Numbered from the stretch's first letter, positions 45,140-55,454 are shown. The stretch: DNA of 64,000 nucleotides from Burkholderiaceae bacterium (GCA_027493945.1 JAOSJU010000001.1:1426001-1490000); one strand, 5' to 3'. The notes: generated from the sequence alone by a model not told the origin. Made by a program: numbers and translations.

Positions 45140-45886
45140 TCAGGCCGGGTTGTCGTCGTCGATGAAGCGGTGCGCGATGCGCAGCCGCGCGGCGACGTGC
45201 TCGCCGAGCGCCTGCACGCCGTAGCGCTCGGTCGCGTGGTGGCCGGCGGCGAAATAGACGACGCCGGCCTCGCGCGCCAGATGCGTGGTGCGCTCGGCGA
45301 TCTCGCCGCTCACGAAAGCGTCGGCCCCCACGTCGATCGCCTGCTGCAGCATGTCCTGCGCGGCGCCGGTGCACCAGGCCAGGCGGCGGATCGGCCGCTG
45401 CAGCGCCCCCACCGCCAGCGGGGCGCGCCCGAGGCGCTCGCGCAGGCGGCGGCCGAGCAGCGCGGCGCTCGCCGGCCGGGGCAGGTCGTGCCAGGCGATC
45501 AGGTCCTGGTCGCCCGCGTGGCCGTCCACGCGCCAGCCCATCCGCGCGCCGAGTTGCGCGTTGTTGCCGAACACCGGGTGAACGTCGAGCGGCAGGTGGT
45601 ACGCGAACAGGTGAAGGCCGTGGCCGAGCACTTCGGCGAGCCGGGCGCGGCGCGCGCCGGTCACGCGCGGATCCTCGCCGCGCCAGAACCATCCGTGGTG
45701 CACCAGCAGCGCGTCGGCACCGCCGGCGACCGCCGCGCGGATCAGCGCGAGGCTTGCGGTCACGCCGCTCGCCAGCCGGCGGATCGGGCGCTCGCCTTCC
45801 ACCTGCAGCCCGTTTGGGCAATAATCCGCGAACCTGCTCGCCCCGAGTACTTCCTCGAAGCACGCCGACAGTTCGGCGGCGGTCAC
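45140..45886 (-). CDS. Nif3/YbgI-like dinuclear metal-binding protein
   Basis: About 248 residues of the NIF3 family (GTP cyclohydrolase I type 2 homologues). DYCPNGLQVEGE, GVTASLALI, VHHGWFWRGEDP, HLPLDVHPVFGNNAQL and FAAGHHATERYGVQAL supply the His/Glu metal ligands. GTG 45886 is chosen because it aligns with the E. coli YbgI N terminus and leaves 52 bases to the divergent protease; an ATG at 45940 would overlap that gene. The function in vivo is unclear. Confidence 0.85.
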   Translation of the reverse strand: MTAAELSACFEEVLGASRFADYCPNGLQVEGERPIRRLASGVTASLALIRAAVAGGADALLVHHGWFWRGEDPRVTGARRARLAEVLGHGLHLFAYHLPLDVHPVFGNNAQLGARMGWRVDGHAGDQDLIAWHDLPRPASAALLGRRLRERLGRAPLAVGALQRPIRRLAWCTGAAQDMLQQAIDVGADAFVSGEIAERTTHLAREAGVVYFAAGHHATERYGVQALGEHVAARLRIAHRFIDDDNPA

Positions 45887-45938
45887 CGCCGCGGCAGCCG
45901 AATCCCCTTGCGTGCGTCCCTCTCCGCGTCGCCGAGTC

Positions 45939-47162
45939 ATGCTGAAGAAGCTCTGGTTGGTCTTTGCGCAGGCCGTCACGATCCTGCTGGCGCTGCTGTT
46001 CACCTTCGCGACGCTTCGCCCCGAGTGGCTGCCGCAACGGCTCGCCCGCGAGCGCCCGCCCGTGTCGCTGCCCGTGCCGGCCCCCGCCGGCCGCGGCGAA
46101 CCGGGCGCGGCCAACGGCCCGCCCCCCGAGACTGCAGCCGGCACCGCGACGGGCCGCGCCGTACCGATTCTGTCATACAGCGAGGCGGCGCGCCGGGCCA
46201 CCGCCGCGGTGGTGAACATCTACACGACGAAGGCGGCGCGCTCGCAGCAGGACCATCCGCTGTTCGGCGACCCGCTGTTCCGCAGGTACTTCGGCGACCA
46301 GCTCGGCGAGCGCCCGCAGACCAACAGCCTGGGATCGGGCGTCATCGTCTCGGCCGACGGCTACGTGCTCACCAATCATCACGTGGTCGAAGGCGCCGAC
46401 GAGATCGAGGTGCTGCTCGCCGACGGCTCGAAGGCGCGCGCCAGGGTGGTGGGCACCGATCCGGAGACCGACCTCGCGGTGCTGCGCATCGACATGTCCG
46501 ACCTGCCGGCGATCGCGTTCGGCAACGCCGACGGCGCGCGGGTCGGCGACGTGGTGCTGGCGGTGGGCAACCCGTTCGGCGTCGGCCAGACGGTGACGAT
46601 GGGGATCATCAGCGCGCTGGGCCGCACGCAACTGGGCATCAACACCTTCGAGAACTTCATCCAGACCGACGCGGCGATCAACCCGGGCAACTCGGGCGGC
46701 GCGCTGGTCGACACGGAGGGACGGCTGCTGGGGATCAACACCGCGATCTATTCGCGCACCGGGGGCTCGCTCGGCATCGGATTCGCGATCCCGGTGAGCA
46801 CGGCGCACCAGGTGATGGACCAGATCGTCGCCACCGGCTCGGTCACGCGCGGCTACATCGGCGTGGAGCCGCAGGACGTGACGCCCGAAATCGCGGAAGC
46901 CTTCAGGCTGCCGCGCAAGGACGGCGCGATCATCGCCGGCATCATGCGCAATGGCCCGGCCGATCGCGCCGGCGTCAAGGTGGGCGACATCCTGATCGAG
47001 GTCGACGGCAAGCCGGTGACCAACACCGCCACGATGCTCAACGTGATCGCGCAGTTGCAGCCCGGCTCGACCGCGCGATTCCGGTTCGTGCGCGACGGCG
47101 AGACGGTCGAGCTCCCGATCCGGATCGGCAAGCGCCCGAAGCCGGGCTCGCCGCGCGAGTGA
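45939..47162 (+). CDS. HtrA/DegS-type periplasmic serine protease with one PDZ domain
   Basis: A 407-residue protein anchored by an N-terminal helix (VFAQAVTILLALLFTFATLR). The trypsin-like domain has the catalytic triad His in TNHHVV near 147, Asp in ETDLAVL near 177 and Ser in NPGNSGGAL near 251. One PDZ domain follows (from about 300; RNGPADRAGVKVGDIL). A single PDZ plus membrane anchor fits DegS/AlgW/MucD-like quality-control proteases of the envelope. Convergent with tatC across a hairpin. Confidence 0.93.
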   Translation: MLKKLWLVFAQAVTILLALLFTFATLRPEWLPQRLARERPPVSLPVPAPAGRGEPGAANGPPPETAAGTATGRAVPILSYSEAARRATAAVVNIYTTKAARSQQDHPLFGDPLFRRYFGDQLGERPQTNSLGSGVIVSADGYVLTNHHVVEGADEIEVLLADGSKARARVVGTDPETDLAVLRIDMSDLPAIAFGNADGARVGDVVLAVGNPFGVGQTVTMGIISALGRTQLGINTFENFIQTDAAINPGNSGGALVDTEGRLLGINTAIYSRTGGSLGIGFAIPVSTAHQVMDQIVATGSVTRGYIGVEPQDVTPEIAEAFRLPRKDGAIIAGIMRNGPADRAGVKVGDILIEVDGKPVTNTATMLNVIAQLQPGSTARFRFVRDGETVELPIRIGKRPKPGSPRE

Positions 47163-47180
47163 GCGGCCTCGCGTTCGCGG

Positions 47181-47205
47181 GCGGCCCGCTTCGGTGACGG
47201 GCCGC
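47181..47205. terminator. Hairpin between convergent protease and tatC genes
   Basis: GCGGCCCG (47181-47188) pairs with CGGGCCGC (47198-47205) around a 9-base loop, giving an 8-bp GC stem in the 66-base gap between the stops. No clear T-run. Confidence 0.42.
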
Positions 47206-47228
47206 GCCTCGGCGAGCGGCCGCGCCTC

Positions 47229-48095
47229 TTACGGCTGGCGGCTGCCGGGCGACGCGGGGTCGGCCGGCGGCGCGATGGCGGCGGCGCCCGCGTCGGCGAC
47301 GGCAGTGGCTTCGGCGGTAGCGGCCGCTTCGGCCGAGCCCGCCGCGGCCGGCTCGGCCTCCTCGTCGTCGGGAGCGCGGCTGCGCGCCTTGATGAAGCCC
47401 GCCAGCACGATGCCCAGCTCGTACAGCAGGATCAGCGGGATCGCCAGCATGAACTGGCTGAGCACGTCGGGCGGCGTGAGCACCGCCGCGACGATGAAGG
47501 CGCCGACCACCACATAGCGGCGGGCCGCGCGCAGCTGCTCGGTGGTGACCATGCCCAGCTTGACCAGCAGCATCTCGGCGACCGGCACCTCGAAGGTGAT
47601 GCCGAAGCCGAAGAAGATCGCCAGCGTGAAATCCCAGTACTTCTGCAGGTCCTGCAGCACGTCGGCGCCGGTGCGCGAGGCGAACGCGAAGAAGAACTTG
47701 TAGGCGGCCGGCAGCACGAACCAGTAGGCGAAGGCGATGCCGACGACCAGGAAGAAAATGCTCGAGACGATCAGCGGCAGCGCGAAGCGCTTCTCGTGCT
47801 CGTAAAGGCCCGGAGCGACGAATGCCCGGGCCTGGTACATGACCCAGGGCAGCGACAGCAGCACCGCGGTGAGGAACGAGACCTTGGTCAGCGTGAAGAA
47901 CGCGCCCGCCTGGTCGATGAAGATCGGCCGGGTGCCCGGCGGCAGCGCCTGGTACAGCGGCTGCGACAGGAACCGCATGATGTCGCCCGAGAAGTAGAAG
48001 CAGACGCCGAACAGCACCAGGATGACGACCAGCGAGCGGATCATCCGGTCGCGCAGTTCGACGAGGTGTGAGACGAAGCTTTCTTCCTGGCTCAT
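47229..48095 (-). CDS. tatC: Sec-independent protein translocase TatC
   Basis: A 288-residue, six-helix protein of the twin-arginine translocase. MSQEESFVSHLVELRDRMIR is the classic N terminus, and a conserved Glu lies in FGFGITFEVPVAEMLL. It recognises twin-Arg signal peptides with TatB. A C-terminal Ala/Glu-rich tail of about 50 residues extends beyond the usual end. Third gene of tatABC. Confidence 0.95.
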   Translation of the reverse strand: MSQEESFVSHLVELRDRMIRSLVVILVLFGVCFYFSGDIMRFLSQPLYQALPPGTRPIFIDQAGAFFTLTKVSFLTAVLLSLPWVMYQARAFVAPGLYEHEKRFALPLIVSSIFFLVVGIAFAYWFVLPAAYKFFFAFASRTGADVLQDLQKYWDFTLAIFFGFGITFEVPVAEMLLVKLGMVTTEQLRAARRYVVVGAFIVAAVLTPPDVLSQFMLAIPLILLYELGIVLAGFIKARSRAPDDEEAEPAAAGSAEAAATAEATAVADAGAAAIAPPADPASPGSRQP

Positions 48096-48128
48096 GGAGG
48101 TCGGGTCGGGCTACGCATCGCGCGCAGG

Positions 48129-48150
48129 CCCGATGCCGCGCGGCATCGGG
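48129..48150. other. Perfect 22-nt palindrome between tatB and tatC
   Basis: CCCGATGCCGCGCGGCATCGGG is an exact palindrome able to form an 8- to 9-bp hairpin. It sits in the 62-base gap between the tatB stop and the tatC start. It could attenuate or stabilise tatC mRNA, or be a repeat copy; nothing further can be said from one copy. Confidence 0.45.
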
Positions 48151-48157
48151 GGCGTGT

Positions 48158-48591
48158 TCAGTGGAGGCGGCGCTTCGGACGCTTGTGCCCGAGTTCCTTT
48201 TCGCGCTCGACGCGCCGGTCGTGGATGCGCTCGCGCAGGCGACGTTGCGCGTAGACCTTGTCCCAGTCGGTGGCGGGCTCGACCGGATCGGCCCCCCGGC
48301 GCCTTCGAGGTCGGCGGCGATCGAGTCGAACTGCGAGCGGGTTTCCGAGACCGTGGATTGGAGCGTGTCCTGCAGTTCGCGCGCCGCGCCGCTGACCTCG
48401 CCCTGCAGCTTGCGCAGTTCGTCGAGCTCCATCTGGCGGTTGATGTCGGACTTCACGTCGGCGACGTAGCGCTGCAGCTTGCCGAGCCACTGCCCGGCCT
48501 GCTTCGCGACTTTCGGCAGGCGCTCGGGCCCGAGGACGATCAGGCCGACGATCGCCACGATGATCATCTCGGAGAAGCCGAAATCGAACAT
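48158..48591 (-). CDS. tatB: Sec-independent protein translocase TatB (frameshifted)
   Basis: About 144 residues. MFDFGFSEMIIVAIVGLIVL, then GPERLPKVAKQAGQWLGKLQ gives the membrane helix, hinge and amphipathic helix. The frame breaks at about 48290-48300 in a CCCCCC run. The correct continuation reads DPVEPATDWDKVYAQRRLRE and ends KRPKRRLH at 48158; the literal frame runs through tatC as a shadow. Forms the receptor complex with TatC. Confidence 0.9.
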
Positions 48592-48697
48592 CTTCGGGGC
48601 TCAGGCAGGCGCAAGCGCGCGGATCGCGGCACCCGGAAACGACGCGAGCGGCCGCAGGCGACCGCTCGCAGGCGAAACGGGGCGCGAAATGCGGCGG

Positions 48698-48910
48698 TCA
48701 GCTCTTTTCGCGGGCCTCGACATCGATGGTCTTCGACGACGCCTGCTGGCTCTCGGAGGCCGCCTTCTCGGTGCCTTCCTTGACACCTTCCTTGAAGCCG
48801 CGCACCGCTCCGCCGAGATCGGCGCCGATGTTGCGCAGCTTCTTGGTCCCGAAGATGAGCATGATGATCACCAGCACGATCAACCAGTGCCAGATGCTGA
48901 AACTTCCCAT
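48698..48910 (-). CDS. tatA: Sec-independent protein translocase TatA
   Basis: A 70-residue pore subunit: [20 protein letters not shown], then [20 protein letters not shown] with the conserved FGxKKL hinge, and a charged tail. First of tatABC, 12 bases after the hinT stop. Oligomers of TatA form the passage for folded proteins such as the Rieske subunit. Confidence 0.95.
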   Translation of the reverse strand: MGSFSIWHWLIVLVIIMLIFGTKKLRNIGADLGGAVRGFKEGVKEGTEKAASESQQASSKTIDVEAREKS

Positions 48911-48922
48911 TGCGTACTCCTG

Positions 48923-49306
48923 TCAGGGGCGGTTCATGCCCGAGCCCAATGGCGTGGGCCCGCCCAGTACATGCACATGAAGATGATACACCTCCTGCCT
49001 TCCCACCCGGCCGTTGTTGACGACCACCCGGAAGCCGTCGACCGCGCCCTGCTCGCGCGCCAGTTGCCCGGCCATGCCGAGCAGCTTGCCGAGCAGCGCC
49101 TGGTGTTTCATGTCGGCGTCGTAGAGGTTTTCGAGGTGCATGCGCGGCACGATCATGAAATGGACCGGCGCCGACGGATGGATGTCGTGGAAGGCGACGA
49201 TGTCGTCGTCCTCGTAGACCTTGCGCGACGGAATCTCGCCGCGCACGATCCGGCAGAACAGGCAGTCGTCGTGGCGGCCCGCCTCGGCCCCTTGCTTCGT
49301 GCTCAC
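48923..49306 (-). CDS. hinT: HIT-family purine nucleoside phosphoramidase
   Basis: A 127-residue histidine-triad protein. [20 protein letters not shown] is the N-terminal family signature and [10 protein letters not shown] contains the HxHxH catalytic triad. It hydrolyses nucleoside 5'-phosphoramidates such as AMP-lysine. The ATG overlaps the hisE stop (ATGA), the common arrangement hisE-hinT-tatABC in betaproteobacteria. Confidence 0.94.
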   Translation of the reverse strand: MSTKQGAEAGRHDDCLFCRIVRGEIPSRKVYEDDDIVAFHDIHPSAPVHFMIVPRMHLENLYDADMKHQALLGKLLGMAGQLAREQGAVDGFRVVVNNGRVGRQEVYHLHVHVLGGPTPLGSGMNRP

Positions 49307-49694
49307 CTGCGTACCTCCGTGGAACCGGACTGCCTCGCCGCCTTCTCGTCGAGTCCGGAAAGGCCCTCGCGGCGGGCCAGTTCGTCGAGCACCTGGCGCG
49401 GCGAGAGCCCGAAGTGGGCGAGCATCACCAGGCAGTGGAACCAGAGATCGGCGGTCTCGGCGACGATGCGCTCGGGCGCGCCGTCCTTGGCGGCCATCAC
49501 GGTTTCGGTCGCTTCCTCGCCGATCTTCTTCAGGATCGCGTCGGGTCCCTTGGCCAGCAGCCGCGCGACGTACGAGCGCTCGGGATCGCCCCCTTGCGCG
49601 ATTCGAGCACCGCGGCCAGCCGGTCGAGGATTGCCCCGGCGTCGGCCGGCGCAGCGGCCGCGCCCGCCTTCGGATCGTCGCGCGACATCGTCAT
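49303..49694 (-). CDS. hisE: Phosphoribosyl-ATP pyrophosphatase (frameshifted)
   Basis: About 130 residues; step 2 of histidine synthesis, hydrolysing PR-ATP to [22 protein letters not shown] is in one frame; [29 protein letters not shown] (the EExxE metal motif) and [10 protein letters not shown] are in another. Loss of one G from a GGGGGG run near 49591 explains the break. The ATG at 49694 overlaps the hisI stop. Confidence 0.88.
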
Positions 49695-50108
49695 CGGTAG
49701 ATCGACTCCGGATCCTTCAGCACCGGGTCGACCGTGACCCAGCGTCCGTCTTCCAGGCGCCTGAAGAAGCACGAATGGCGCCCGGTGTGGCAGGCGATGC
49801 CGCCGTGCTGCTCGACCGACAGCAGCACCACGTCGCCGTCGCAGTCGAGCCGCAATTCGCGCAGCGCACTGGAAATGCCCGGATTCCTCGCCCTTGCGCC
49901 ACAGCCGGGCACGCGAGCGCGACCAGTACACCGCGCGCCCGGTGGCGACGGTTTCGGCCAGCGCCTCGCGGTTCATCCACGCCATCATCAGGATGCGCCC
50001 GCTCGACGCCTCCTGGGCGATCGCCGGCACGAGGCCGTCGGCGTCCCAGCGGACTTCGTCCAGCCAGGCGGTGTCGCCGCCCGGCTTGCCGGTGCTCGGG
50101 GTATTCAT
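49691..50108 (-). CDS. hisI: Phosphoribosyl-AMP cyclohydrolase (frameshifted)
   Basis: About 139 residues; opens the purine ring of PR-AMP (step 3). [20 protein letters not shown] and [13 protein letters not shown] are in one frame; [15 protein letters not shown] and [10 protein letters not shown] (zinc and Mg ligands) continue in another after a one-base error near 49865-49878. HisI and HisE are separate genes here, as usual in Burkholderiales. Start ATG 50108, 8 bases after the hisF stop. Confidence 0.88.
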
Positions 50109-50116
50109 GGCGCGCT

Positions 50117-50878
50117 TCAGTCGAGCCGCACCGGGATGCCGCGCTCGGCCAGGTAGCGCTTGGCCTCGCCGACGGTGAACTCGCCGAAGTGGAAGATGCT
50201 GGCGGCGAGCACCGCGTCGGCGCGACCTTCGGTGACGCCGTCGGCCAGGTGCTGCAGCGTGCCCACGCCGCCGGAGGCGATCACCGGCACGCCGACCGCA
50301 TCGGCCACCGCGCGGGTGAGCGCCAGGTCGAAGCCCTGCTTCGTGCCGTCGCGATCCATGCTGGTGAGGAGAATCTCGCCGGCGCCCAGCCGCTCGACCT
50401 CGCGCGCCCATTCGACGGCGTCGCGGCCGGTGGGCCGGCGCCCGCCGTGGGTGAAGACCTCCCAGCGCCCGGGCGCGACCGCCTTCGCGTCGATCGCGCA
50501 GACGATGCACTGAGCGCCGTAGCGCGCGCTGGCGTCGGCGAGCAGCTGCGGATTCTGCAGCGCCGCGGTGTTGATCGACACCTTGTCGGCGCCGGCGTTG
50601 AGCAGCCGGCGCACGTCGTCGACCGCGCGCACGCCGCCGCCGACGGTGAGCGGGATGAAGACTTCGTCGGCCACCGACTCGATCACCTGCAGGATGATGT
50701 CGCGCTCGTCGCTCGACGCGGTGATGTCGAGGAAGGTGAGTTCGTCGGCGCCCTGCTCGTTGTAGCGGCGTGCGATTTCCACCGGATCGCCGGCGTCGCG
50801 CAGGCCAACGAAGTTCACGCCCTTGACGACCCGGCCGGCCGTCACGTCGAGGCAGGGAATGATGCGCTTGGTGAGCAT
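50117..50878 (-). CDS. hisF: Imidazole glycerol phosphate synthase, cyclase subunit
   Basis: A 253-residue TIM barrel. [20 protein letters not shown] holds catalytic Asp11; CAIDAK holds the second Asp; phosphate loops are TVGGGVR and ASGGVGT. With HisH it makes IGP and AICAR from PRFAR. Two bases separate it from the hisA stop. Intact. Confidence 0.96.
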   Translation of the reverse strand: MLTKRIIPCLDVTAGRVVKGVNFVGLRDAGDPVEIARRYNEQGADELTFLDITASSDERDIILQVIESVADEVFIPLTVGGGVRAVDDVRRLLNAGADKVSINTAALQNPQLLADASARYGAQCIVCAIDAKAVAPGRWEVFTHGGRRPTGRDAVEWAREVERLGAGEILLTSMDRDGTKQGFDLALTRAVADAVGVPVIASGGVGTLQHLADGVTEGRADAVLAASIFHFGEFTVGEAKRYLAERGIPVRLD

Positions 50879-50880
50879 CG

Positions 50881-51621
50881 TCAGCCGTTCAGCTCGTCGG
50901 CGCGCGCCTGGGCGGCGCGAAAGTCGAGCTTGCCCTCGTACAGGGCGCGCCCCAGGATCGCGCCGGTGACGCCGTCGGCCTCGATCGCGCACAGCTTCTC
51001 GACGTCTTCGAGGCTGGCGAAGCCGCCCGAGGCGATGACCGGAATGTGCAGCTCGCGCGCCAGCCGGACCGTGGCCTCGACGTTCACGCCGGTGAGCATG
51101 CCGTCGCGCCCGATGTCGGTGTAGATGACCGCCTCGACGCCGTAGCCCTCGAACTTCCGGGCGAGGTCGAGCACGTCGTGGCGGGTGAGCTTGCTCCAGC
51201 CGTCGGTGGCCACCTTGCCGTCGCGGGCGTCGAGCCCGACGATGATCTGCCCGGGGAACGCGCTGCAGGCGTCGTGCAGGAAGCCCGGGTTCTTCACCGC
51301 GGCAGTGCCGATGATCACGTAGCTGATGCCGTCGTCGAGGTAGCGCTCGATGGTGTCGAGGTCGCGGATGCCGCCGCCGAGCTGCACCGGCACGTTGCCG
51401 CCGACCGCGTCGACGATCGCCCTGATCGCCGCTTCGTTGCGCGGGCGCCCGGCCACCGCGCCGTTCAGGTCGACCAGGTGGATGCGGCGCGCCCCCTGCT
51501 CGACCCAATTGCGCGCGACGGCGCCCGGGTCGTCGGAGAAAACGGTTTCGGCGTTCATGTCGCCCTGCTTCAGGCGGACGCAACGGCCGTCCTTCAGGTC
51601 GATCGCTGGAATGAGGAGCAT
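50881..51621 (-). CDS. hisA: ProFAR isomerase (phosphoribosylformimino-AICAR-P isomerase)
   Basis: A 246-residue TIM barrel and paralogue of His[21 protein letters not shown] contains the catalytic Asp8 in AIDLKDG; the second Asp is in [15 protein letters not shown] and ASGGFAS are phosphate loops. Performs the Amadori rearrangement in step 4. Intact. A 115-base non-coding gap separates it from hisH. Confidence 0.96.
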   Translation of the reverse strand: MLLIPAIDLKDGRCVRLKQGDMNAETVFSDDPGAVARNWVEQGARRIHLVDLNGAVAGRPRNEAAIRAIVDAVGGNVPVQLGGGIRDLDTIERYLDDGISYVIIGTAAVKNPGFLHDACSAFPGQIIVGLDARDGKVATDGWSKLTRHDVLDLARKFEGYGVEAVIYTDIGRDGMLTGVNVEATVRLARELHIPVIASGGFASLEDVEKLCAIEADGVTGAILGRALYEGKLDFRAAQARADELNG

Positions 51622-51736
51622 CGGATTGGTGACGGTGGGTTCAAAAGCCCGGGGGGCGCGATGCTGCCACGCCCGGCCCGTAACGCTGCACGACGGCCGG
51701 CGGGCCGGGGCATGGTCGGGCTAGGGCGTGTTCACA

Positions 51737-52372
51737 CTAGGGTTGCCAGTGGATGAAGTTCTCGTAGAGCCTCAGGCCGTTGGCCGCGCTCTTCTCCGGG
51801 TGGAACTGGGTCGCGAAAATGTTATCCCGCGCCACCGCCGAGGTAAAGCGAAGCCCGTACTCGGTTTCCCCGACCGTGAGCTCGCCGTTGGCGGGCGCCG
51901 CGAAGAAGCTGTGCACGAAATAGAAGAATGCGCCGTCGGGCACGCCGGACCACAGCGGGTGCGCGCGAACCTGAAAAACGCGGTTCCAGCCCATGTGCGG
52001 CACCTTCAGCGCCGCGCCGTCGGGCGCGCGCATCGCCTGGAGGCGAAACCGCAGCACCTCGCCCGGCACCAGGCCGAGCCCGCTCGTGTCGCCCTCCTCG
52101 CTGCGCTCGAACAGCATCTGCTCGCCCACGCAGACCCCGAACATCGGCTTGCTGCGCGCAGCGCGCAGCACCGCGTCGCGCAGGCCGGCCTCATCCAGGA
52201 AGCGCATGCAGTCGGGCATCGCGCCCTGCCCCGGAAAGACGACGCGGTCGGCGGAATCGATGCCCGCCGCGGTGCCGGCGATCACGACGCGCGCCTTCGG
52301 CGCGACGTGCTCGAGCGCCTTGGCCACCGACCGCAGGTTGCCCATCCCGTAGTCGACGACCGCGATCAGCAC
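51737..52372 (-). CDS. hisH: Imidazole glycerol phosphate synthase, glutamine amidotransferase subunit
   Basis: A 211-residue class I amidotransferase with Cys in [10 protein letters not shown] and His/Glu in TQFHPEKS. It supplies ammonia to HisF. Starts with GTG at 52372 ([15 protein letters not shown]), directly behind a purine-rich, G-rich tract that contains its ribosome-binding site. Intact. Confidence 0.95.
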   Translation of the reverse strand: MLIAVVDYGMGNLRSVAKALEHVAPKARVVIAGTAAGIDSADRVVFPGQGAMPDCMRFLDEAGLRDAVLRAARSKPMFGVCVGEQMLFERSEEGDTSGLGLVPGEVLRFRLQAMRAPDGAALKVPHMGWNRVFQVRAHPLWSGVPDGAFFYFVHSFFAAPANGELTVGETEYGLRFTSAVARDNIFATQFHPEKSAANGLRLYENFIHWQP

Positions 52373-52428
52373 CCCCTGCTCCCTTCCCGCTCCCCCTTCT
52401 CCCTTCCCCCTTCTCCCTTCTCGTCCTC
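52373..52428 (-). repeat. G-rich polypurine tract between hisB and hisH
   Basis: On the minus strand nearly all purine, with repeated GGGAGAAGGG-type units and at least six G-runs of three or more. It directly precedes the hisH GTG start. G-runs this dense can form a quadruplex in mRNA or DNA, which could modulate hisH translation. Confidence 0.5.
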
Positions 52429-53014
52429 ACAGCGCTTCCTTCGTGGACGGGACGCGCCCAGCGGCGCGCGGATCGGGCTCGATCGCCATGCGCAGCGCGC
52501 GCGCGAACGCCTTGAACACCGTTTCGCACTGGTGGTGAGCGTTCTCGCCGCGCAGGTTGTCGACGTGCAGCGTGACCTGCGCGTGGTTGACGAACCCGCG
52601 GAAGAATTCGCTGGCGAGGTCGACGTCGAAGTGGCCGATCATCGCGCGGGTGAAAGGCACGTTCCAGTGCAGGCCGGGCCTGCCGGAGAAATCGATCACC
52701 ACGCGCGTGAGCGCCTCGTCGAGCGGCACGTAGGCATGGCCGTAGCGGCAGATGCCTTTCTTGTCGCCGATCGCGCGCGCGACCGCCTGGCCGAGGGTGA
52801 TGCCGATGTCCTCGACCGTGTGGTGCGCGTCGATGTGCAGGTCGCCCTGCGCCTCGACCTCGAGGTCGACGAGGCCGTGGCGCGCGACCTGGTCGAGCAT
52901 GTGGTCGAGGAAGGGCACGCCGGTGGCCAGCTTCTGCTGGCCGGTGCCGTCGAGCGCGACGCGGACCCGGATGCGGGTCTCGGCGGTGTTGCGGGTGACT
53001 TCGGCGGTACGCAT
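52427..53014 (-). CDS. hisB: Imidazoleglycerol-phosphate dehydratase
   Basis: A 195-residue monofunctional [13 protein letters not shown] and GENAHHQCE give the two manganese-binding His/Glu sets; [10 protein letters not shown] and FFRGFVNHA are conserved. It lacks the phosphatase domain of the enterobacterial HisB fusion. ATG 53014 is preferred over 53059, which would run into the hisC stop region. Confidence 0.95.
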   Translation of the reverse strand: MRTAEVTRNTAETRIRVRVALDGTGQQKLATGVPFLDHMLDQVARHGLVDLEVEAQGDLHIDAHHTVEDIGITLGQAVARAIGDKKGICRYGHAYVPLDEALTRVVIDFSGRPGLHWNVPFTRAMIGHFDVDLASEFFRGFVNHAQVTLHVDNLRGENAHHQCETVFKAFARALRMAIEPDPRAAGRVPSTKEAL

Positions 53015-53055
53015 GGGCTCGCGATGCTCGGGCGGCGCGACGCGCGCCGCGGGGT

Positions 53056-54141
53056 TCAAAGGGATGCGCGCAGGGCCTCGACCAGCAGCCGGTTCTCCTC
53101 GGGCGTTCCGACCGTCAGGCGCAGGCAGTCGCGCAGCGACGGGTCCATTCTACCGACGTCCTTGACCAGCACGCCGCGCGCGCGCAGCCGCTCGAAGCTC
53201 GCCGGCCCGTCGGGCAGCCGGACCAGCAGGAAATTGGCGCGCGACGGGAACACCCGCGCCCCCGGCAGCCCCGCCAGCAGCTCGCCGAGCGCCTTCGCCA
53301 GCGCTTCGCGATCGGCGCGCAGCCGCGCCGCCTGGTCCTCGAAGACGTCGAGGTGCTCCAGCGCGAAGCGCACGGCCGCCTCGGTCAGCACGTTGACGTT
53401 GTACGGCGGGCGCAGCTTCTCGAGTTCGTCGAGCCAGGGCCGGGCCGCGCACAGGTAGCCCAGCCGCAGGCCGGCCAGCCCGAGCTTGGAGACGGTGCGC
53501 AGCACCGCCAGGTTCGGGTACCGCGGCAGCCGCGGCAGCCAGCTGTCGATGGCGAAGGGCTGGTAGGCCTCGTCGATCACGACCAGGCCGGGCGCGGCCT
53601 CGAGCACGCGCTCGACCGCCGCCGGGTCGAAGCAGTTGCCGGTGGGGTTGTTCGGCGAGGACAGCCAGACGATCGCCGGACGATGCGCGTCGATCGCCGC
53701 CAGCGTGGCTGGCAGGTCGAGCGAAAAGTCGGCGGCCAGCGGCACGCCGACGAAACGGCTGCCGGCAAACCGCGCCGACAGCTCGTACATCACGAACGAA
53801 GGCCACGGCGACAGCTGCACCGCGCCCGGCCGCGCGGTGGCGAGCGTGAGCAGCGTGATCAGCTCGTCGGAACCGTTGCCGAGCAGCACGTCGTGGCCGG
53901 CAGGCACGCCGAAGCGCTCGCGGATCGCGCGCCGCAGCGCCGGATGGTCGGGCGCCGGATAACGGTTGATCGCCACTTCGGCGAGGCGTCGGCCCAGCTC
54001 GGCCCGCAACGGCTCGGGAAGCCGGTACGGGTTCTCCATCGCGTCGAGCTTGACCAGGCCGGCAGCGTCGGGAACCCGGTAGCCCTGCATCGCGAGGATC
54101 TCGGGGCGCAGCAGCCCCGCCGGCGTGGCGGGCGCGTTCAC
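53056..54141 (-). CDS. hisC: Histidinol-phosphate aminotransferase
   Basis: A 361-residue fold-type I PLP enzyme. [11 protein letters not shown] near the N terminus, [26 protein letters not shown] and the PLP Lys in [15 protein letters not shown] are visible. Converts imidazole-acetol phosphate to histidinol phosphate. The GTG start at 54141 overlaps the hisD stop (GTGA). Confidence 0.95.
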   Translation of the reverse strand: MNAPATPAGLLRPEILAMQGYRVPDAAGLVKLDAMENPYRLPEPLRAELGRRLAEVAINRYPAPDHPALRRAIRERFGVPAGHDVLLGNGSDELITLLTLATARPGAVQLSPWPSFVMYELSARFAGSRFVGVPLAADFSLDLPATLAAIDAHRPAIVWLSSPNNPTGNCFDPAAVERVLEAAPGLVVIDEAYQPFAIDSWLPRLPRYPNLAVLRTVSKLGLAGLRLGYLCAARPWLDELEKLRPPYNVNVLTEAAVRFALEHLDVFEDQAARLRADREALAKALGELLAGLPGARVFPSRANFLLVRLPDGPASFERLRARGVLVKDVGRMDPSLRDCLRLTVGTPEENRLLVEALRASL

Positions 54142-55454
54142 GAGCCGCGCTCCAGGCGCATCTCGGCGCTGCGCGCGTGCGCTTCGAGCCCTTCGCCGCG
54201 GGCCAGCGTCGCGGCGATGCGGCCCAGCGTGCGCGCGCCGGCCGCCGACACCTCGATGATGCTGGTGCGCTTCTGGAAGTCGTAGACGCCCAGCGGCGAG
54301 GAGAAGCGCGCGGTGCGCATCGTCGGCAGCACGTGGTTCGGACCGGCGCAGTAGTCGCCGATCGCCTCCGACGTCCAGGGCCCGAGGAACATCGCGCCGG
54401 CATGACGGATTCTCGCCGCCCACTCCGGCGCGTCGGCGGCAGAGATTTCCAGGTGCTCGGGGGCGATGCGATTGGCGATCTCGCAGGCTTCCTCCATGCT
54501 GCGCACGAGAACCAGCGCGCCGCGGTCGGCGAGCGAGCGGGCGATGACCTCGCGGCGCTGCATCGTGGGCAGCAGCCGCGCGATCGAGGCCGCCACCCGG
54601 TCGATGAAAGCGGCGTCGGGGGTGAGCAGGATCACCTGCGCCATCTCGTCGTGCTCGGCCTGCGAGAACAGGTCCATCGCCACCCAGTCGGGGTCGGTGG
54701 CGCCGTCGCAGAGCACGAGGATCTCGCTGGGCCCGGCGATCATGTCGATGCCGACCGTGCCGAACACGCGGCGCTTGGCCTCGGCGACGTAGGCGTTGCC
54801 GGGTCCGACGATCTTGTCCACCGCGGGCACCGTGGCGGTGCCGTAGGCGAGCGCGGCCACCGCCTGCGCGCCGCCGATCGTGAACACCCGGTCGACGCCG
54901 GCGATGCAGGCGGCGGCAAGCACCAGCGGATTGCGCACGCCGTCGGGAGTGGGCACGACCATCACCAGCTCGGGGACGCCGGCCACGCGGGCGGGCAGCG
55001 CATTCATGAGCACCGACGACGGATAGGCGGCCTTGCCGCCCGGGACATAGAGCCCGACGCGATCGAGCGGCGTGACCTGCTGGCCGAGCCGGGTGCCGTC
55101 GGCCTCGACGTACGACCACGACTTCGCCAGCTGGTGCGAGTGGTAGGCCCGCACGCGCTCGGCGGCGACCTGCAGCGCGTCGCGCTCGGCCTCGCCCAGC
55201 GAGTCGAGCGCCGCCTTCAGCTCGGCGCGCGACAGCTCGAGCGCAGCCGCATCGGCGACGTCGACGCGGTCGAACCGCCGGGTGTATTCGAGCAGCGCTT
55301 CGTCGCCGCGGCGGCGCACTTCCTGCAGGATCGAGGCGACCGCGCGCTCGATCTCGCCGTCCTGCATCGGCTCCCACGCGACCAGCGCGGCGAGCCGGCG
55401 ATCGAAGTCGGGAGCGCGGCTGTCGAGCCGCGCGATCGGCACGGCGGCGCTCAT
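54138..55454 (-). CDS. hisD: Histidinol dehydrogenase
   Basis: A 438-residue zinc enzyme oxidising histidinol to histidine in two NAD-linked steps. [20 protein letters not shown] is the signature; [13 protein letters not shown] and LFSQAEHDE (zinc ligands) follow; catalytic His in [13 protein letters not shown] at 55454 overlaps the hisG stop. Intact. Confidence 0.96.
   Translation of the reverse strand: MSAAVPIARLDSRAPDFDRRLAALVAWEPMQDGEIERAVASILQEVRRRGDEALLEYTRRFDRVDVADAAALELSRAELKAALDSLGEAERDALQVAAERVRAYHSHQLAKSWSYVEADGTRLGQQVTPLDRVGLYVPGGKAAYPSSVLMNALPARVAGVPELVMVVPTPDGVRNPLVLAAACIAGVDRVFTIGGAQAVAALAYGTATVPAVDKIVGPGNAYVAEAKRRVFGTVGIDMIAGPSEILVLCDGATDPDWVAMDLFSQAEHDEMAQVILLTPDAAFIDRVAASIARLLPTMQRREVIARSLADRGALVLVRSMEEACEIANRIAPEHLEISAADAPEWAARIRHAGAMFLGPWTSEAIGDYCAGPNHVLPTMRTARFSSPLGVYDFQKRTSIIEVSAAGARTLGRIAATLARGEGLEAHARSAEMRLERGS

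Noticed and set aside
48479-51124. 881-residue open frame on the plus strand across tatA, hinT and the his genes
   Set aside because: Antisense to well-recognised genes; Arg/His/Ala-rich with no family similarity. It is a codon-bias shadow of GC-rich genes on the other strand.
51622-51736. Small gene or RNA in the hisA-hisH gap
   Set aside because: No open frame with a ribosome-binding site; only GC-rich partial palindromes (for example near CTAGGGCGTGTTCACACTAG) that I could not link to a known element.
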